Below, one piece after another: positions 7,801 through 16,000 of a stretch of DNA of 17,464 nucleotides; position 1 is the stretch's first letter, and each line of letters opens with the position of its first letter. Position numbers and translations under genes: made by a program. The DNA comes from Pseudomonadota bacterium (lineage in GTDB: Bacteria > Pseudomonadota > Gammaproteobacteria > Steroidobacterales > Steroidobacteraceae). The stretch covers positions 1 to 17,464 of the forward strand of contig JAJZFQ010000150.1 of NCBI GenBank assembly GCA_021805275.1. The letters are read 5' to 3'. The notes under the pieces were generated by a model that was not told where the DNA came from, searched no databases, and saw only the letters and a list, made by a program, of their open reading frames with translations.

Positions 7801-8041
7801 GGTGGTGCGCGCTGGGGCGACCCGTGCCAAGCCCATCGTGCTCACCGCCCTGGCGGCCATGCTCGGTGCGGTGTTCATCCTCTCCGATCCGATCTTCAAC
7901 GGCCTCGCCATCTCGCTGCTGTTCGGCATCTTCGTCTCGACGCTGCTGACCCTGGTGGTGATCCCGGTTCTCTACTACGCGCACCTGAAGCGCCGCGAGA
8001 CGCAAGCGGGCGGCGCGCAGGCGAAGAGCGCCCATGCCTGA
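4799..8041 (+). CDS. RND efflux permease
   Basis: A complete 1080-residue inner-membrane proton/drug-type antiporter with two six-helix halves and two large periplasmic loops. TM1 is about 21-38, TM2-6 about 363-508, TM7 about 553-576 and TM8-12 about 912-1060. The proton-relay pair D424-D425 is in TM4 (IGILVDDAIVVVENI). Where AcrB has Lys940 in TM10, this protein has R979 in GIIVRNSILLVDF. The stretch FAIKWGGEWQITYDTFRD (894-911) before TM8 matches, from memory, a distinct RND clade. Start is GTG at 4799, overlapping the adaptor's stop. The substrate is not evident; location between adaptor and SQR under a sulfide-type repressor suggests a sulfur-related compound, but that is inference. Confidence 0.95.
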   Translation: MSTELGFSGRLARRFLHNQITPLLALLAVGLGLFALAITPREEDPQIHVTFANVFVPFPGASAQQVADQVTTPMEQVLGEVSGVKHIVSESEPGLAVIGVQFKVGERRNPSLVRLYNAIYSHRDLWPPGAGVLPPLIKPMGINDVPIVTLTLWSSEARYGSYPLGQVAHAIETQLKRIPGTRKVYTIGAPQSIVRVRLEPGRLAAYGLAASDVARALQAANLVRQAGDLIGGDHVVPVQAGTLLAGRADVARLVVGVHDGQPIYLTDVAQVSAAPDAPHDYVWFGTGAGAAARHLPQVSEAPAVTVAIAKKSGTNASTIADAVMQRVRELGGTYIPAGVHVTVTRNYGHSADQKAKELIEKLFEATLSVVLLVMLTMGRREALVVGAAVGVTLMATLFASWAWGFTINRVSLFALIFSIGILVDDAIVVVENIHRHMSLGGGTLSDIIPVAVDEVGGPTILATFTVIAALMPMAFVGGLMGPYMSPIPINASSGMLLSLGVALMFTPWLCRKLLSKAHIDPLEHRPQLPLLGFFQRVVGPFLAGPEGRRRRRWLYSGIGVAILLAVSLVVLEAVVMKMLPFDNKSEFEVVVNMPVGTPVERTAHVLDALAQVLARMPDVSDYQVYAGTAAPVNFNGLVRQYYLRHSPRLGEIAVELVPKSARGRESHAIALAARKRLAPVARRFGAAIAVVEIPPGPPVQAPIVAEIYGPSYARQRQIALAVRKDFEHTAGIVDIDDSVDAPAPRLVLHVERQKAALLGVSQQAIARTVALALHGYDATYVHLGRERNPIPVRLELSPADQAHITKVLTLRVRAEGGALVPLSSVVQVEPRTWQQPIFHRDLLPVTYVTGDMAGRIDSPLYGMFSIAALLHRDPPAGVHVVQHFIQPPSNPNQFAIKWGGEWQITYDTFRDMGIAYSVGLALIYLLIVAQFGSYVVPLIIMAPIPLTVIGVLPGHALFGAQFTATSMIGMIALAGIIVRNSILLVDFIDGAVRAGFPLEEAVVRAGATRAKPIVLTALAAMLGAVFILSDPIFNGLAISLLFGIFVSTLLTLVVIPVLYYAHLKRRETQAGGAQAKSAHA

Positions 8042-8074
8042 CGGGCAGCTCTTTGCAGTGGTTCGGCCCGTCAG
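8038..8074 (+). other. Intercistronic hairpin between permease and SQR genes
   Basis: CTGACGGGC (8038-8046) and GCCCGTCAG (8066-8074) are perfect 9-bp inverted repeats with a 19-base loop. The left arm includes the permease stop codon. It occupies the only sizeable gap (66 bases) in the operon, just before the SQR gene. There is no T-tract; it might stabilise or process the transcript or act as a partial terminator that changes the SQR-to-pump ratio. Confidence 0.45.
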
Positions 8075-8107
8075 ACACGTCGGAGCGTTGTCACTCTGGG
8101 GGTTCAC

Positions 8108-9388
8108 ATGGCCCATATAGCCATTATCGGTGCCGGTCTCGGCGGGGTACCGTGCGCATACGCGATGCGTAAGCGTCTCGGCCATTCGCATCGCGTGACG
8201 CTGATCGGCTCATCGCCGTACTTCGAGTTCACGCCGTCGAACCCTTGGGTGGCGGTGGGGTGGCGCGAGCGCGAGAAGACGCGCGTGGCAATGCGCGAGC
8301 CGCTCGCGGCGCATGGTGTCGAGTGGCGGGAGCAGCCGGTCGACTCGATCGATGCCGAGCGCCGGGTGCTGAGGCTGCGCGATCAGAGCACGCTCGAGTA
8401 CGACTACTTGGTGATCGCTACGGGACCGAAGCTCGCCTTCGAGGAGGTCCCGGGACTCGGACCCGACGGGCATACCGCGTCGATCTGCACGCAAGCCCAT
8501 GCGGTGAGCGCCTGGGAGCAGTACCAGGCGTTCCTGCGCGATCCGGGTCCGATGGTGGTCGGCGCGGCCGCGGGCGCCAGCTGCTTCGGGCCGGCGTACG
8601 AGTTTGCGATGATCGTCGATGCTGATTTGCGCCGACGCAAGCTGCGCGACCGCGTGCCGATGACCTTCGTCACCAGTGAGCCGTACATCGGCCACATGGG
8701 CCTGGGGGGTGTCGGGGACAGCAAGGGCCTGATGGAGGCCGAGCTCAGGCAGCGACACATCAAATGGATCACCAATGCCAAGGTGAGCGCGGTGAGCGCC
8801 GGGGAGATGCTCGTGCAGGAATTCGACGAGCAGGCGCAGGCGAAGCACGAGCACAAACTCCCCTTCCGCTTCGCCATGGTGCTGCCGGCCTTCAAGGGCG
8901 TCGAGGCGGTCGCCGCCGTGCCCGGGCTGTGCAATCCGCGTGGCTTCGTGCTCATCGATCAGCATCAGCGCTCGAAGAAGTATCCGAACATCTTCTCCGC
9001 CGGTGTGTGTGTTGCCATTGCGCCCGTCGAGGCCACTCCGGTGCCGACCGGTGCGCCGAAGACCGGTTACATGATCGAGTCGATGGTCTCGGCGATCTGC
9101 GCGAACATCGCCGCGGAGCTCGAGGAGCGGCCGGCCGTGGCCGAGGCCACCTGGAATGCGATCTGCCTGGCGGACTTCGGCGATACCGGTGCGGCATTCG
9201 TCGCGCTGCCGCAGATTCCGCCGCGCAACGTGACCTGGACTCGGGTCGGTAAGTGGGTGCACCTCGGCAAAGTGGCCTTTGAGAAATACTTCCTGCGCAA
9301 GGTGCGTACCGGTTCGATCACCCCGGTCTACGAACGCTACGTGCTGAAGATGCTCGGGATCGTGTCGTTGAAGGGCAGCGAGTCATGA
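8108..9388 (+). CDS. sqr: Sulfide:quinone oxidoreductase (type I-like)
   Basis: A 426-residue FAD-dependent membrane-peripheral enzyme that oxidises sulfide to sulfane sulfur and reduces quinone. The Rossmann start AIIGAGLGGVPCAYAM (5-20) binds FAD. FTPSNPWVAVGWRERE (41-56), SICTQAHAV (126-134), GASCFGPAYEFAMIV (156-170), EPYIGHMGLGGVGDSKG (191-207) and PVPTGAPKTGYMIESM (311-326) closely resemble the A. ferrooxidans SQR as I recall it. The three redox cysteines are present: C127, C159 and C353 (AICLADFGD), matching C128/C160/C356 of that enzyme. The C-terminal WVHLGKVAFEKYFLRKV (383-399) is the usual amphipathic membrane-binding region. No signal peptide is seen. The ribosome-binding site is weak (TGGGGG before the ATG). 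It overlaps the TolC gene start by 4 bases, placing SQR inside an efflux operon. Confidence 0.95.
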   Translation: MAHIAIIGAGLGGVPCAYAMRKRLGHSHRVTLIGSSPYFEFTPSNPWVAVGWREREKTRVAMREPLAAHGVEWREQPVDSIDAERRVLRLRDQSTLEYDYLVIATGPKLAFEEVPGLGPDGHTASICTQAHAVSAWEQYQAFLRDPGPMVVGAAAGASCFGPAYEFAMIVDADLRRRKLRDRVPMTFVTSEPYIGHMGLGGVGDSKGLMEAELRQRHIKWITNAKVSAVSAGEMLVQEFDEQAQAKHEHKLPFRFAMVLPAFKGVEAVAAVPGLCNPRGFVLIDQHQRSKKYPNIFSAGVCVAIAPVEATPVPTGAPKTGYMIESMVSAICANIAAELEERPAVAEATWNAICLADFGDTGAAFVALPQIPPRNVTWTRVGKWVHLGKVAFEKYFLRKVRTGSITPVYERYVLKMLGIVSLKGSES

Positions 9389-10686
9389 GTGTCGGTGCGA
9401 AGCGGCTGATCACGGCGGCGCTCCTCGGGGGCGCGGCGCTCGCGCTGCAGGCACGGGCGGGGACGCTCGAGCAGGCGTGGCGGCGCGCGGCGCTGCGCAA
9501 TCAGACCTTGGCCGCGGCCGCCGCTGAAGTGCAGGCCGCCCGCTCCGGGGAGCGGGCGGCGCGCGATGCCCGGTGGCCGAGCATCGAGGCTCAGGCGAGC
9601 TACTCGCGCCTCGGCCAAACGCCCGAGCTGCAGGTGCTCACCCCGTCGCTCGCGTTCCGGTCCGGTCCGATCTTCAAGGACAATCAGTACCTGAGCGCAA
9701 CGGTGCAGATGCGAGTGCCGCTGTACACCGGCGGGGCGATCCGCGCCGGCGAGGCCGCTGCTCGTGACGGGGTTCGCGGCGCGGCGGCCATGCAGCAGGC
9801 GACCGCAGCGGACGTGAAACTCGAGGTGGCCGAGGCTTACGTTGCCATCCTGCGGGCACAGCGGCAGGTCGGGGTCGCGCACGCCAGCGTCGCGAGTCTT
9901 GCGGCGCACCTGCGCGACGTACAGGCGAAATTCGATCGGCACATGGTCGCCAAGAGCGATCTGCTCGCGGCCGACGTGGCCCTCGCCAATGCGCGCTCGA
10001 GCCAGGTGAGCGCGAAAAATGCGCTCGAGGTTTCCGAGGAGGAATACAACCGGCTGCTCGGCGAGCCGCTCGGTCGGGTTCCGCATCTCGATCCGGTGCT
10101 GCCGAGCTTTGCGGTCGACCGGCTCCCCCTCGCTCAGCTGATCGCACAGGCGCTGGTGCGGCGTGGGGAGCTGCATGCGCTCGCCGCGCGGGCCGGAGCG
10201 CTGGCGGCGCGGGCACACGCGGCAACCGCGAGCCGGCTGCCGCACCTCGCGGCGGTCGGTGGCTACACGCATTTCGACAACCAGATTCTCAACCGCGAGA
10301 ACTTCTCCTCCGTCGGTGTCGGCTTCACATGGAAGCTCTTCGACGGCGGTGCGGCGGCCAATGCGGCCGATGCGCTGCGCTCGCGCAGCCGCGCCGAGCG
10401 GCATCGGCTCGCCGATCTGCGCTCGCGCATCGCGCTCGAGGTGCGCACCGACTGGCTGACGCTCGCAGCGGATCGTGCGCGCGTGCAGGCCTCGCGTGCC
10501 GCGACCGCGCAAGCTGAGGAGAACCTGCACGTCTCCCGTCAGCTCTACGGAGTCGGACTCGCCTCCAATACCCAGGTGCTCGAGGCGGTCACGCTGCGCA
10601 CGCAGGCCGAGGAGGATTACAACAACGCGACGCTCGACGCGGCGCTCGATCGCCTGCGTCTCGCCTACGCGGTCGGTGCGCTCTGA
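9385..10686 (+). CDS. TolC-family outer membrane efflux protein
   Basis: A 433-residue outer-membrane channel protein of the TolC/OEP family. The signal peptide covers about residues 1-25, with a likely cut after LQARA. Long Ala-rich coiled-coil helices with heptad-like repeats alternate with beta-strand segments; the two OEP repeats start near TLEQAWRRAALRNQTLAAA (27-45) and again near residue 250. PLYTGGAIRAGE (112-123) and KLFDGGAAANAADALRSR (about 316-333) are the usual strand-to-helix entry motifs of each half. The late SRQLYGVGLASNTQVLEAV motif (about 385-403) is characteristic. The ATG overlaps the SQR stop (ATGA), so it is translationally coupled and completes the adaptor-permease-channel set. 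It converges on the potassium-channel gene 12 bases away. Confidence 0.93.
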   Translation: MSVGAKRLITAALLGGAALALQARAGTLEQAWRRAALRNQTLAAAAAEVQAARSGERAARDARWPSIEAQASYSRLGQTPELQVLTPSLAFRSGPIFKDNQYLSATVQMRVPLYTGGAIRAGEAAARDGVRGAAAMQQATAADVKLEVAEAYVAILRAQRQVGVAHASVASLAAHLRDVQAKFDRHMVAKSDLLAADVALANARSSQVSAKNALEVSEEEYNRLLGEPLGRVPHLDPVLPSFAVDRLPLAQLIAQALVRRGELHALAARAGALAARAHAATASRLPHLAAVGGYTHFDNQILNRENFSSVGVGFTWKLFDGGAAANAADALRSRSRAERHRLADLRSRIALEVRTDWLTLAADRARVQASRAATAQAEENLHVSRQLYGVGLASNTQVLEAVTLRTQAEEDYNNATLDAALDRLRLAYAVGAL

Positions 10687-10703
10687 GCGAGCGGCGCGCT
10701 AGC
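10687..10703. terminator. Short imperfect hairpin between convergent genes
   Basis: GCGAGCG (10687-10693) and CGCTAGC (10697-10703) pair at six of seven positions around a 3-base loop, right after the TolC stop and covering the reverse-strand stop of the channel gene. No T-tract is present. It is only a candidate bidirectional terminator, given weight mainly by its position. Confidence 0.25.
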
Positions 10704-11928
10704 CGAGCTTCAGCAGCTGGGTGATCAGCGCATCGGTCTGGATTTGCTCGCCGCTGAGCGCCATGGCGAGCATCTCCCCGCCGAGCAGCGGCAGGGTGAG
10801 CAGTACATCGGGGCGGGTGCGGGCGAGACGGCCGGTGTTGCGCGTGTCGCTCACGGCCGCGACGGTGCGCACCTCGGGGTTCATTTCCTTCGCCGCGAGT
10901 ACGACGAAGGCGTTGTAGGAGTCGTCCTCGCTGAGGGCAAGCACCGCGCGCGCCTTGGCGATGTCCGCGTGACGCAGAGTCTCGGTGTCGCTGCCGTCTC
11001 CGACCACGACGTCCTCGGTATTTTGTTCGTTCTCCGGCGGCTTCTGCGCCACGATGCTGGTCACCAGCAGGCCGCGGGCGAGCAGCGCCCGGGCCGTATC
11101 CTGGGCGAGCGGGCCGTCGCCCACCACAATTACGTGGGACACGCGCTTCATCTTGCCTCTTCTTCGCGGCTGCAGCAGGTTCATCAGCCGCTTGTCGATC
11201 AACGGGCCGGCGATCGCCGGCAGGGCGGTGGCAAACACGCCCAGACCGAGCACGATCAGCGAGATCGTGAAGATCCGTGCGTCGCTCGACACCGGGGTGA
11301 TGTCGCCGTAACCGACGGTCGACATCGTTTCCACGGCGAAATATACCGCGTTGATCGCCGTGGTGATGTGTGGCTGGAAGCCGTCACCGAGGATCAGCGC
11401 ACCGAGCGTCCCATAGCCGAGTGTCAGCGTCAGACCGGTCAGCGCAAACAGTGTCGCAGTGGCGAGGCTTGCGCGCGTGAACGCCTGACGCGCCGAGAGC
11501 AGCAGCAGCAGCTGCACGATGCTGAAGATCTCCAGCGGGCGCGAGGCGCGCGCGAGCGGGGAGAACTCGAGTGCCACCACGGCCAGGGTGAGCATGAACG
11601 CCAGCATCCAGGCGAGCCGCGAGCGCCACAGCATGCCGATGCCGACCACGATGAGCAGGATCCCGATGCCGATGTGCGAGGCGTCTCCGGCGCCGATGTG
11701 CACGCTGCCGATGCCCCCGGCGAGGGAGCTGATCTGCGGAGAGGCGATCGCGTGCAGCAGCGGACGCAGCGAACCGGAGCCGAGCAGGATGTGCAGTAGG
11801 CCCTGGGCACCGACCAGCAGTGCGAGCGGCACTTGCGGAAACCAGGCGCGCATGTGCAGCATGCGCTCGAGGCGCTTCTGTTCCTTGCGCAGCCAGACGC
11901 GCTCGGCGTCGAACCACTCACGCTTCAC
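10699..11928 (-). CDS. kch: Kch-like potassium channel with RCK domain
   Basis: A 409-residue inner-membrane K+ channel resembling E. coli Kch (417 residues). Several hydrophobic helices fill residues 34-180, followed by the pore helix and selectivity filter in ETMSTVGYGDITPVSSDAR (200-218), with the filter TVGYGD at 204-209, and the inner helix ending near 243. The cytoplasmic RCK/TrkA-N domain begins at VSHVIVVGDGPLAQDTARALL (263-283). Its Rossmann glycine pattern is GDGPLA rather than strict GxGxxG, so nucleotide binding is uncertain. The later motifs ARAVLALSEDDSYNAFVVLAAKEM (326-349) and GGEMLAMALSGEQI match the family well. The start is GTG at 11928 with GAGG about 8 bases upstream. The physiological role of Kch channels is poorly understood; possibly membrane-potential control. 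It converges on the efflux operon and is divergent from the TauE/SafE gene. Confidence 0.92.
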   Translation of the reverse strand: MKREWFDAERVWLRKEQKRLERMLHMRAWFPQVPLALLVGAQGLLHILLGSGSLRPLLHAIASPQISSLAGGIGSVHIGAGDASHIGIGILLIVVGIGMLWRSRLAWMLAFMLTLAVVALEFSPLARASRPLEIFSIVQLLLLLSARQAFTRASLATATLFALTGLTLTLGYGTLGALILGDGFQPHITTAINAVYFAVETMSTVGYGDITPVSSDARIFTISLIVLGLGVFATALPAIAGPLIDKRLMNLLQPRRRGKMKRVSHVIVVGDGPLAQDTARALLARGLLVTSIVAQKPPENEQNTEDVVVGDGSDTETLRHADIAKARAVLALSEDDSYNAFVVLAAKEMNPEVRTVAAVSDTRNTGRLARTRPDVLLTLPLLGGEMLAMALSGEQIQTDALITQLLKLG

Positions 11929-12026
11929 GCGCCGCGCCTCGCGAGGGGCCGCACTGCGTGGCAGGAATCATCAAGTGGCACGTTCATGGGATGAGGTGTG
12001 CGCCAATGGCGCGCTTGGACGACCGC

Positions 12027-12032
12027 AGTATA
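12027..12032 (-). promoter_or_regulatory. Possible -10 element for the channel gene
   Basis: On the reverse strand this reads TATACT, five of six consensus bases, about 100 bases before the channel start, in the 174-base divergent gap (11929-12102). No good -35 is found at normal spacing, so the call is weak. The same gap holds a short inverted repeat GCGCC-AAT-GGCGC (12000-12012); I see nothing else there. Confidence 0.2.
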
Positions 12033-12102
12033 CGACTCGCCAACACTATAGCAGGAACCGCTGTGGGCAAGCGGCGGGGCGGGCCGGGCGCGGGGTGTTG
12101 AG

Positions 12103-12882
12103 GTGACCGTGGCGACGGCGCTCGTTGCGCTGCTCGGCGGGGCTCTCGCGGGCTTGTCGCTCGGGCTGCTCGGGGTCGGCAGTTCGATCCTGATCGTGCC
12201 GCTGCTCGTGTACGGTCTGCACCTCGCCCCGCACCTGGCGATCGGCACCTCGACGGTGGCCGCGACGGCGAGCGCACTGTGGAGTCTGAGCATTCATGCG
12301 CGCGCCGGGACGGTCCGCTGGCGCCAGGGTGGCATCTACGCACTCGCCAGCATTCTCGGCGCCGCGAGCGGTGCGCGTCTGGGCCGTGCCACCGACAGCC
12401 GCCTGCTGCTGGCGCTGCTCGGGGCGCTGATGGTGCTGATCGGCGTATTGATGGTCCGCAGTGCGCTGCGCCGGCGCGCAGCGCCGCAGCGCACGCCGTC
12501 GGATCCGAGCGGCGCGAGACTCGCGATGCTGGCTGCGGTCGGTTTCGGTGTCGGTTCGCTCGCCGGACTCGTCGGCGTCGGTGGCGGCTTTCTCACCGTG
12601 CCGGCGCTCGCCTTCGTCGCCGGTCTGCCGTTGCTGAGTGCGGTCGGCACCTCGCTGATCTCGGTCAGTGCGGTCGCCGGCACGACGGCGCTGAGCTACG
12701 CGAGTGCGCACCTGGTCGTCTGGCCGATCGCAGAGTCGCTCATCGTCGGCGGGATGCTCGGCGGGTACGCGGGGGTCAGGCTGGCCGGCGTGCTGGGGGC
12801 GCGCAAAGGAGCCCTGACGCTGCTGTTTGGCGCCGTGGTGGCCACCGCGGGGCTCTACATGATGGTGCACGCGCTGCGCTGA
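12103..12882 (+). CDS. TauE/SafE family membrane exporter
   Basis: A 259-residue polytopic inner-membrane protein of the TauE/SafE (DUF81) family, whose characterised members export sulfite or organosulfonates such as sulfoacetate. It shows the internal duplication of the family. The glycine-rich helix GLLGVGSSILIVPLL (21-35) in the first half is matched by GLVGVGGGFLTVPAL (155-169) in the second, each starting a set of three to four helices. The halves are joined by a basic loop at about 122-138. The start is GTG at 12103 with GGGG about 7 bases upstream; a second GTG at 12109 is possible. Substrate cannot be read from sequence. The nearby sulfide locus makes a sulfur oxyanion plausible, and TauE-like genes occur in BigR operons of other bacteria, but here it has its own upstream region. 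Confidence 0.9.
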   Translation: MTVATALVALLGGALAGLSLGLLGVGSSILIVPLLVYGLHLAPHLAIGTSTVAATASALWSLSIHARAGTVRWRQGGIYALASILGAASGARLGRATDSRLLLALLGALMVLIGVLMVRSALRRRAAPQRTPSDPSGARLAMLAAVGFGVGSLAGLVGVGGGFLTVPALAFVAGLPLLSAVGTSLISVSAVAGTTALSYASAHLVVWPIAESLIVGGMLGGYAGVRLAGVLGARKGALTLLFGAVVATAGLYMMVHALR

Positions 12883-12928
12883 GCGGTGCGCCGATGCGAC
12901 GGACGGGCGCCGGGGTGCGGCCGGCGTG

Positions 12929-12956
12929 GCTCGCTGCCGCTGGCGGCGCAGCGAGC
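12929..12956 (+). terminator. Hairpin downstream of the TauE/SafE gene
   Basis: GCTCGCTGC (12929-12937) and GCAGCGAGC (12948-12956) are perfect 9-bp arms with a 10-base loop, 46 bases after the exporter's stop and about 90 bases before the next start. Only a short CTT follows, so it would be a terminator without a classical T-tract. No convincing promoter is visible in the rest of the 161-base gap. Confidence 0.35.
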
Positions 12957-13043
12957 GCTTCGGTACATTGCCCGGCTATCCACCAGTGCCGCGCGCCGCA
13001 GCGGTTGGGCTGCTGCCGGGAGCGCGCAAGCGAGGCAATCCCC

Positions 13044-16000
13044 ATGCAATTGGCAAGATCGTTCACTGTCGCGGCGGCCTGTGCGCTGCTCGCCGCCCCG
13101 CTCGCGTACGCCACACCGGCCGGTCCGCAGCAGGAGAATGCGCACGGGCGCACGCTGCTGCCGATGCCCGTCAGCGCGCGTTTTCACTTCCGCCAAATCG
13201 GTCCGGCGCTCGCCGGCGGCCGTGTGACGGCGGTGGCCGGGGTGCCCGGCAACCCCAAGACGTACTACATCGGCGGTGCCGACGGCGGCGTGTTCCGCAC
13301 CGATGACGGCGGCATGACCTGGACGGCGCTCTTCCAGCACCAGGCGGTGGCCTCGATCGGGGCGCTCGCGGTCGATCCGCGCAACCCCGCCGTGATCTGG
13401 ATCGGTACCGGTGAATCCAACGTCCGCAACGACATCTCCTACGGCGACGGTGTGTACGTGTCGCACGACAGCGGTGCGCATTGGCGCCACGTCGGCCTCC
13501 GCGGCACGCTGCAGATCTCGAGCATCCTGGTCAACCCGCACCACAGCGGCACGGTGCTGGTCGGGGCCATGGGCAACCCGTGGAAGAACAGCACCGAGCG
13601 CGGCGTGTACCGCACCTCCGACGGCGGCAAGCACTGGCATCGGGTGCTGTACGTTGGCCCCGAGGTGGGGATCTCCGACATGGCGATGGATCCGCGCAAT
13701 CCCAACATCGTGTACGCCGCGACCTACCGGTTTCGGCGCGAGCCCTGGCATTACTCCTCCGGCGGACCGCAGGATGCGATCTACAAATCGGTCGACGGCG
13801 GCAGGACCTGGACGCCACTGCGCGGGCACGGTCTGCCGAGCGGGGCGGTCGGGCGCATCGGCCTGGCCGTCGCGCCGAGCGATCCGAACGTCGTGTATGC
13901 GGTGATCGGCAGCCACCAGGGGGTGCTGTGGCGCTCAGATGATGCCGGTGCGCACTGGACTCTGGTCAGCAAGGATCAGTCGGTCGATGCGCGGCCGTTC
14001 TACTTCTCGCACATCGCGGTCGACCCGAAGAATCCCAATCACGTGTTCGCGCTCTCGATGCGGCTGCTCGCCTCAGAGGACGGCGGGCGTACCTGGCAGC
14101 GCATTGCGCACCGGATCCACGTGGACAACCACGCGATCTGGATCGACCCGAGCGGCAGCGGACGCATCATCGAGGGCAACGACGGCGGCGTGGCGCTCTC
14201 GCTCGACAACGGCAAGCACTGGGCGTTCCTGCACAACATCGCGCTCGAGCAGTACTACCACGTCGCCGCCGCTGGCGGGCTCTTCTATCAGGTCTGCGGC
14301 GGTCTGCAGGACAACAACTCCTGGTGCGGTCCGAGCGCGAGCAAGAACCCGCTCGGCATCTCCGATCGGGCCTGGGTCGGGTTCAACGGCGATGATGGCA
14401 TCTACGGCATGGTGGCCGCCGATGACCCGAACCTGATCTACAACGAAGGGCAGAACGGGTCGTATTTCATTTACAACCGCTCCGAGGAGCAGCTGCACGA
14501 CATCCAGCCGTTCCCGCGCGATGACAACGGGCGTGGCGCCGACGGGGCACGCTATCGTTTCGCCTGGGAGGCGGCCTTTGCGGTCTCCCCGGACAATCCG
14601 AAGGTGCTCTACGCCGGTGGCAATGTGGTCTTTCGCAGCGCCAATCGCGGTCGTACCTGGCGGGTGATCAGTCCCGACCTGACGCGCAACGACCGCGCCA
14701 AGCAGGGGCCATCGGGCGGGCCGGTCATCCAGGACAACTCGGGGGCGGAGTACTACGATACGATCCTCACCATCGTTCCGGCCCCGTCGAACCCCCAGGT
14801 GATCTGGGTCGGTACCGACGACGGGCTGGTGCAGGTGACCCGGGATGGGGGCAAGCACTGGCAGAACGTGACGGACCACATCGCGCACCTGCCGGCGTGG
14901 GGCCGTGTCGAGTCGATCGACGTCTCGGCGACGAATCCGGGCCGTGCGCTGATCGCCGTCGACCGGCACTTCAGCGGCGACTTCCGGCCGTATCTGTACA
15001 GCACTCGCGATTACGGTGCGCACTGGCGCTCGATCAGCGGGAATCTTCCGGCGCACGTCTATGCGCACGTCGTGCTTCGCGATCCGCACGATCCGAACCT
15101 GTACTACGCCGGCCTGGAAAACGGTCTGTATGTGTCGTGGAACGCCGGACGTCGGTGGTACAAGTTCGGCCTCGGCTTGCCGGATGCGGCGGTGTACGAC
15201 CTGGCGTTGCAGAATCGCACCGATTCTCTGGTGGTCGCGACCCACGGCCGCGGCGCCTGGATTCTCGATGACCTGACGCCGTTCCAGCAGTGGAATGCGC
15301 ACGTGGCCCATGCGGCCCTGACGCTGTTCAAGCCCATGGACGCGGTGCGGTACTGGCCGTTCTCCACGACCGAGTGGATGGGCGACAGCGCCTATTACGG
15401 ACAGAACCCGCACTACGGCGCGGCATTCAGCTACTACCTCGCCCACTCGGAGCATCAGCCCGGGGAGCTCGTCATTCGCAATGCGAGCGGCCAGGTCGTA
15501 CGCACCTACCGGGGGTTGCACAAGGGCAAGGCGGTGGCGATGACGCCGGCGCTCGGCGCGCCGAGCGGTGAACATGGCCAGGTGCCGTGGGTGCCGGGGC
15601 AGGCCGGTCTGCATCGCATCTACTGGAATCTGCACGCGCAGGGTCCGGTGCGCTGGCGATCGGCCCCGAAGTTCAACCGCGGGCCGCACAACGGCGCACT
15701 GCTGCCGCCTGGGACGTACAGCGCGACGGTGAAATTTGGCGACACGAGCGCCTCTGAGACGTTCACCGTGGTCAACGATCCGGCCTCGCACGGCACTCTG
15801 AGCGGTATGACCGAGCGGTACGAGGTGACCGAGTCGGTGCTGCATCAGATCTCGCAGGTCGACGTGGCACTGAACCATCTCGATGGGCTCGCCGCACAGC
15901 TGAAGAGTCTCAAGGCGGCCGTGCGCGGTCTGCCCGAACAGCGCGAGGCCGATGCGGCCATCGCGACGCTCGAGCGGGCCCGCCACGCGGCACTGATGCA

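Noticed and set aside
6290..8191. 633-codon open frame antisense to the RND permease
   Set aside because: Arg/His/Asp-rich shadow of a strongly conserved gene, typical of very GC-rich DNA; no family resemblance.
12279..13043. Upstream in-frame extension of the BNR protein, giving about 1330 residues
   Set aside because: It overlaps the TauE/SafE gene in another frame, is Arg/Ala-rich low-complexity, and the ATG at 13044 has a ribosome-binding site followed by a clear signal peptide.
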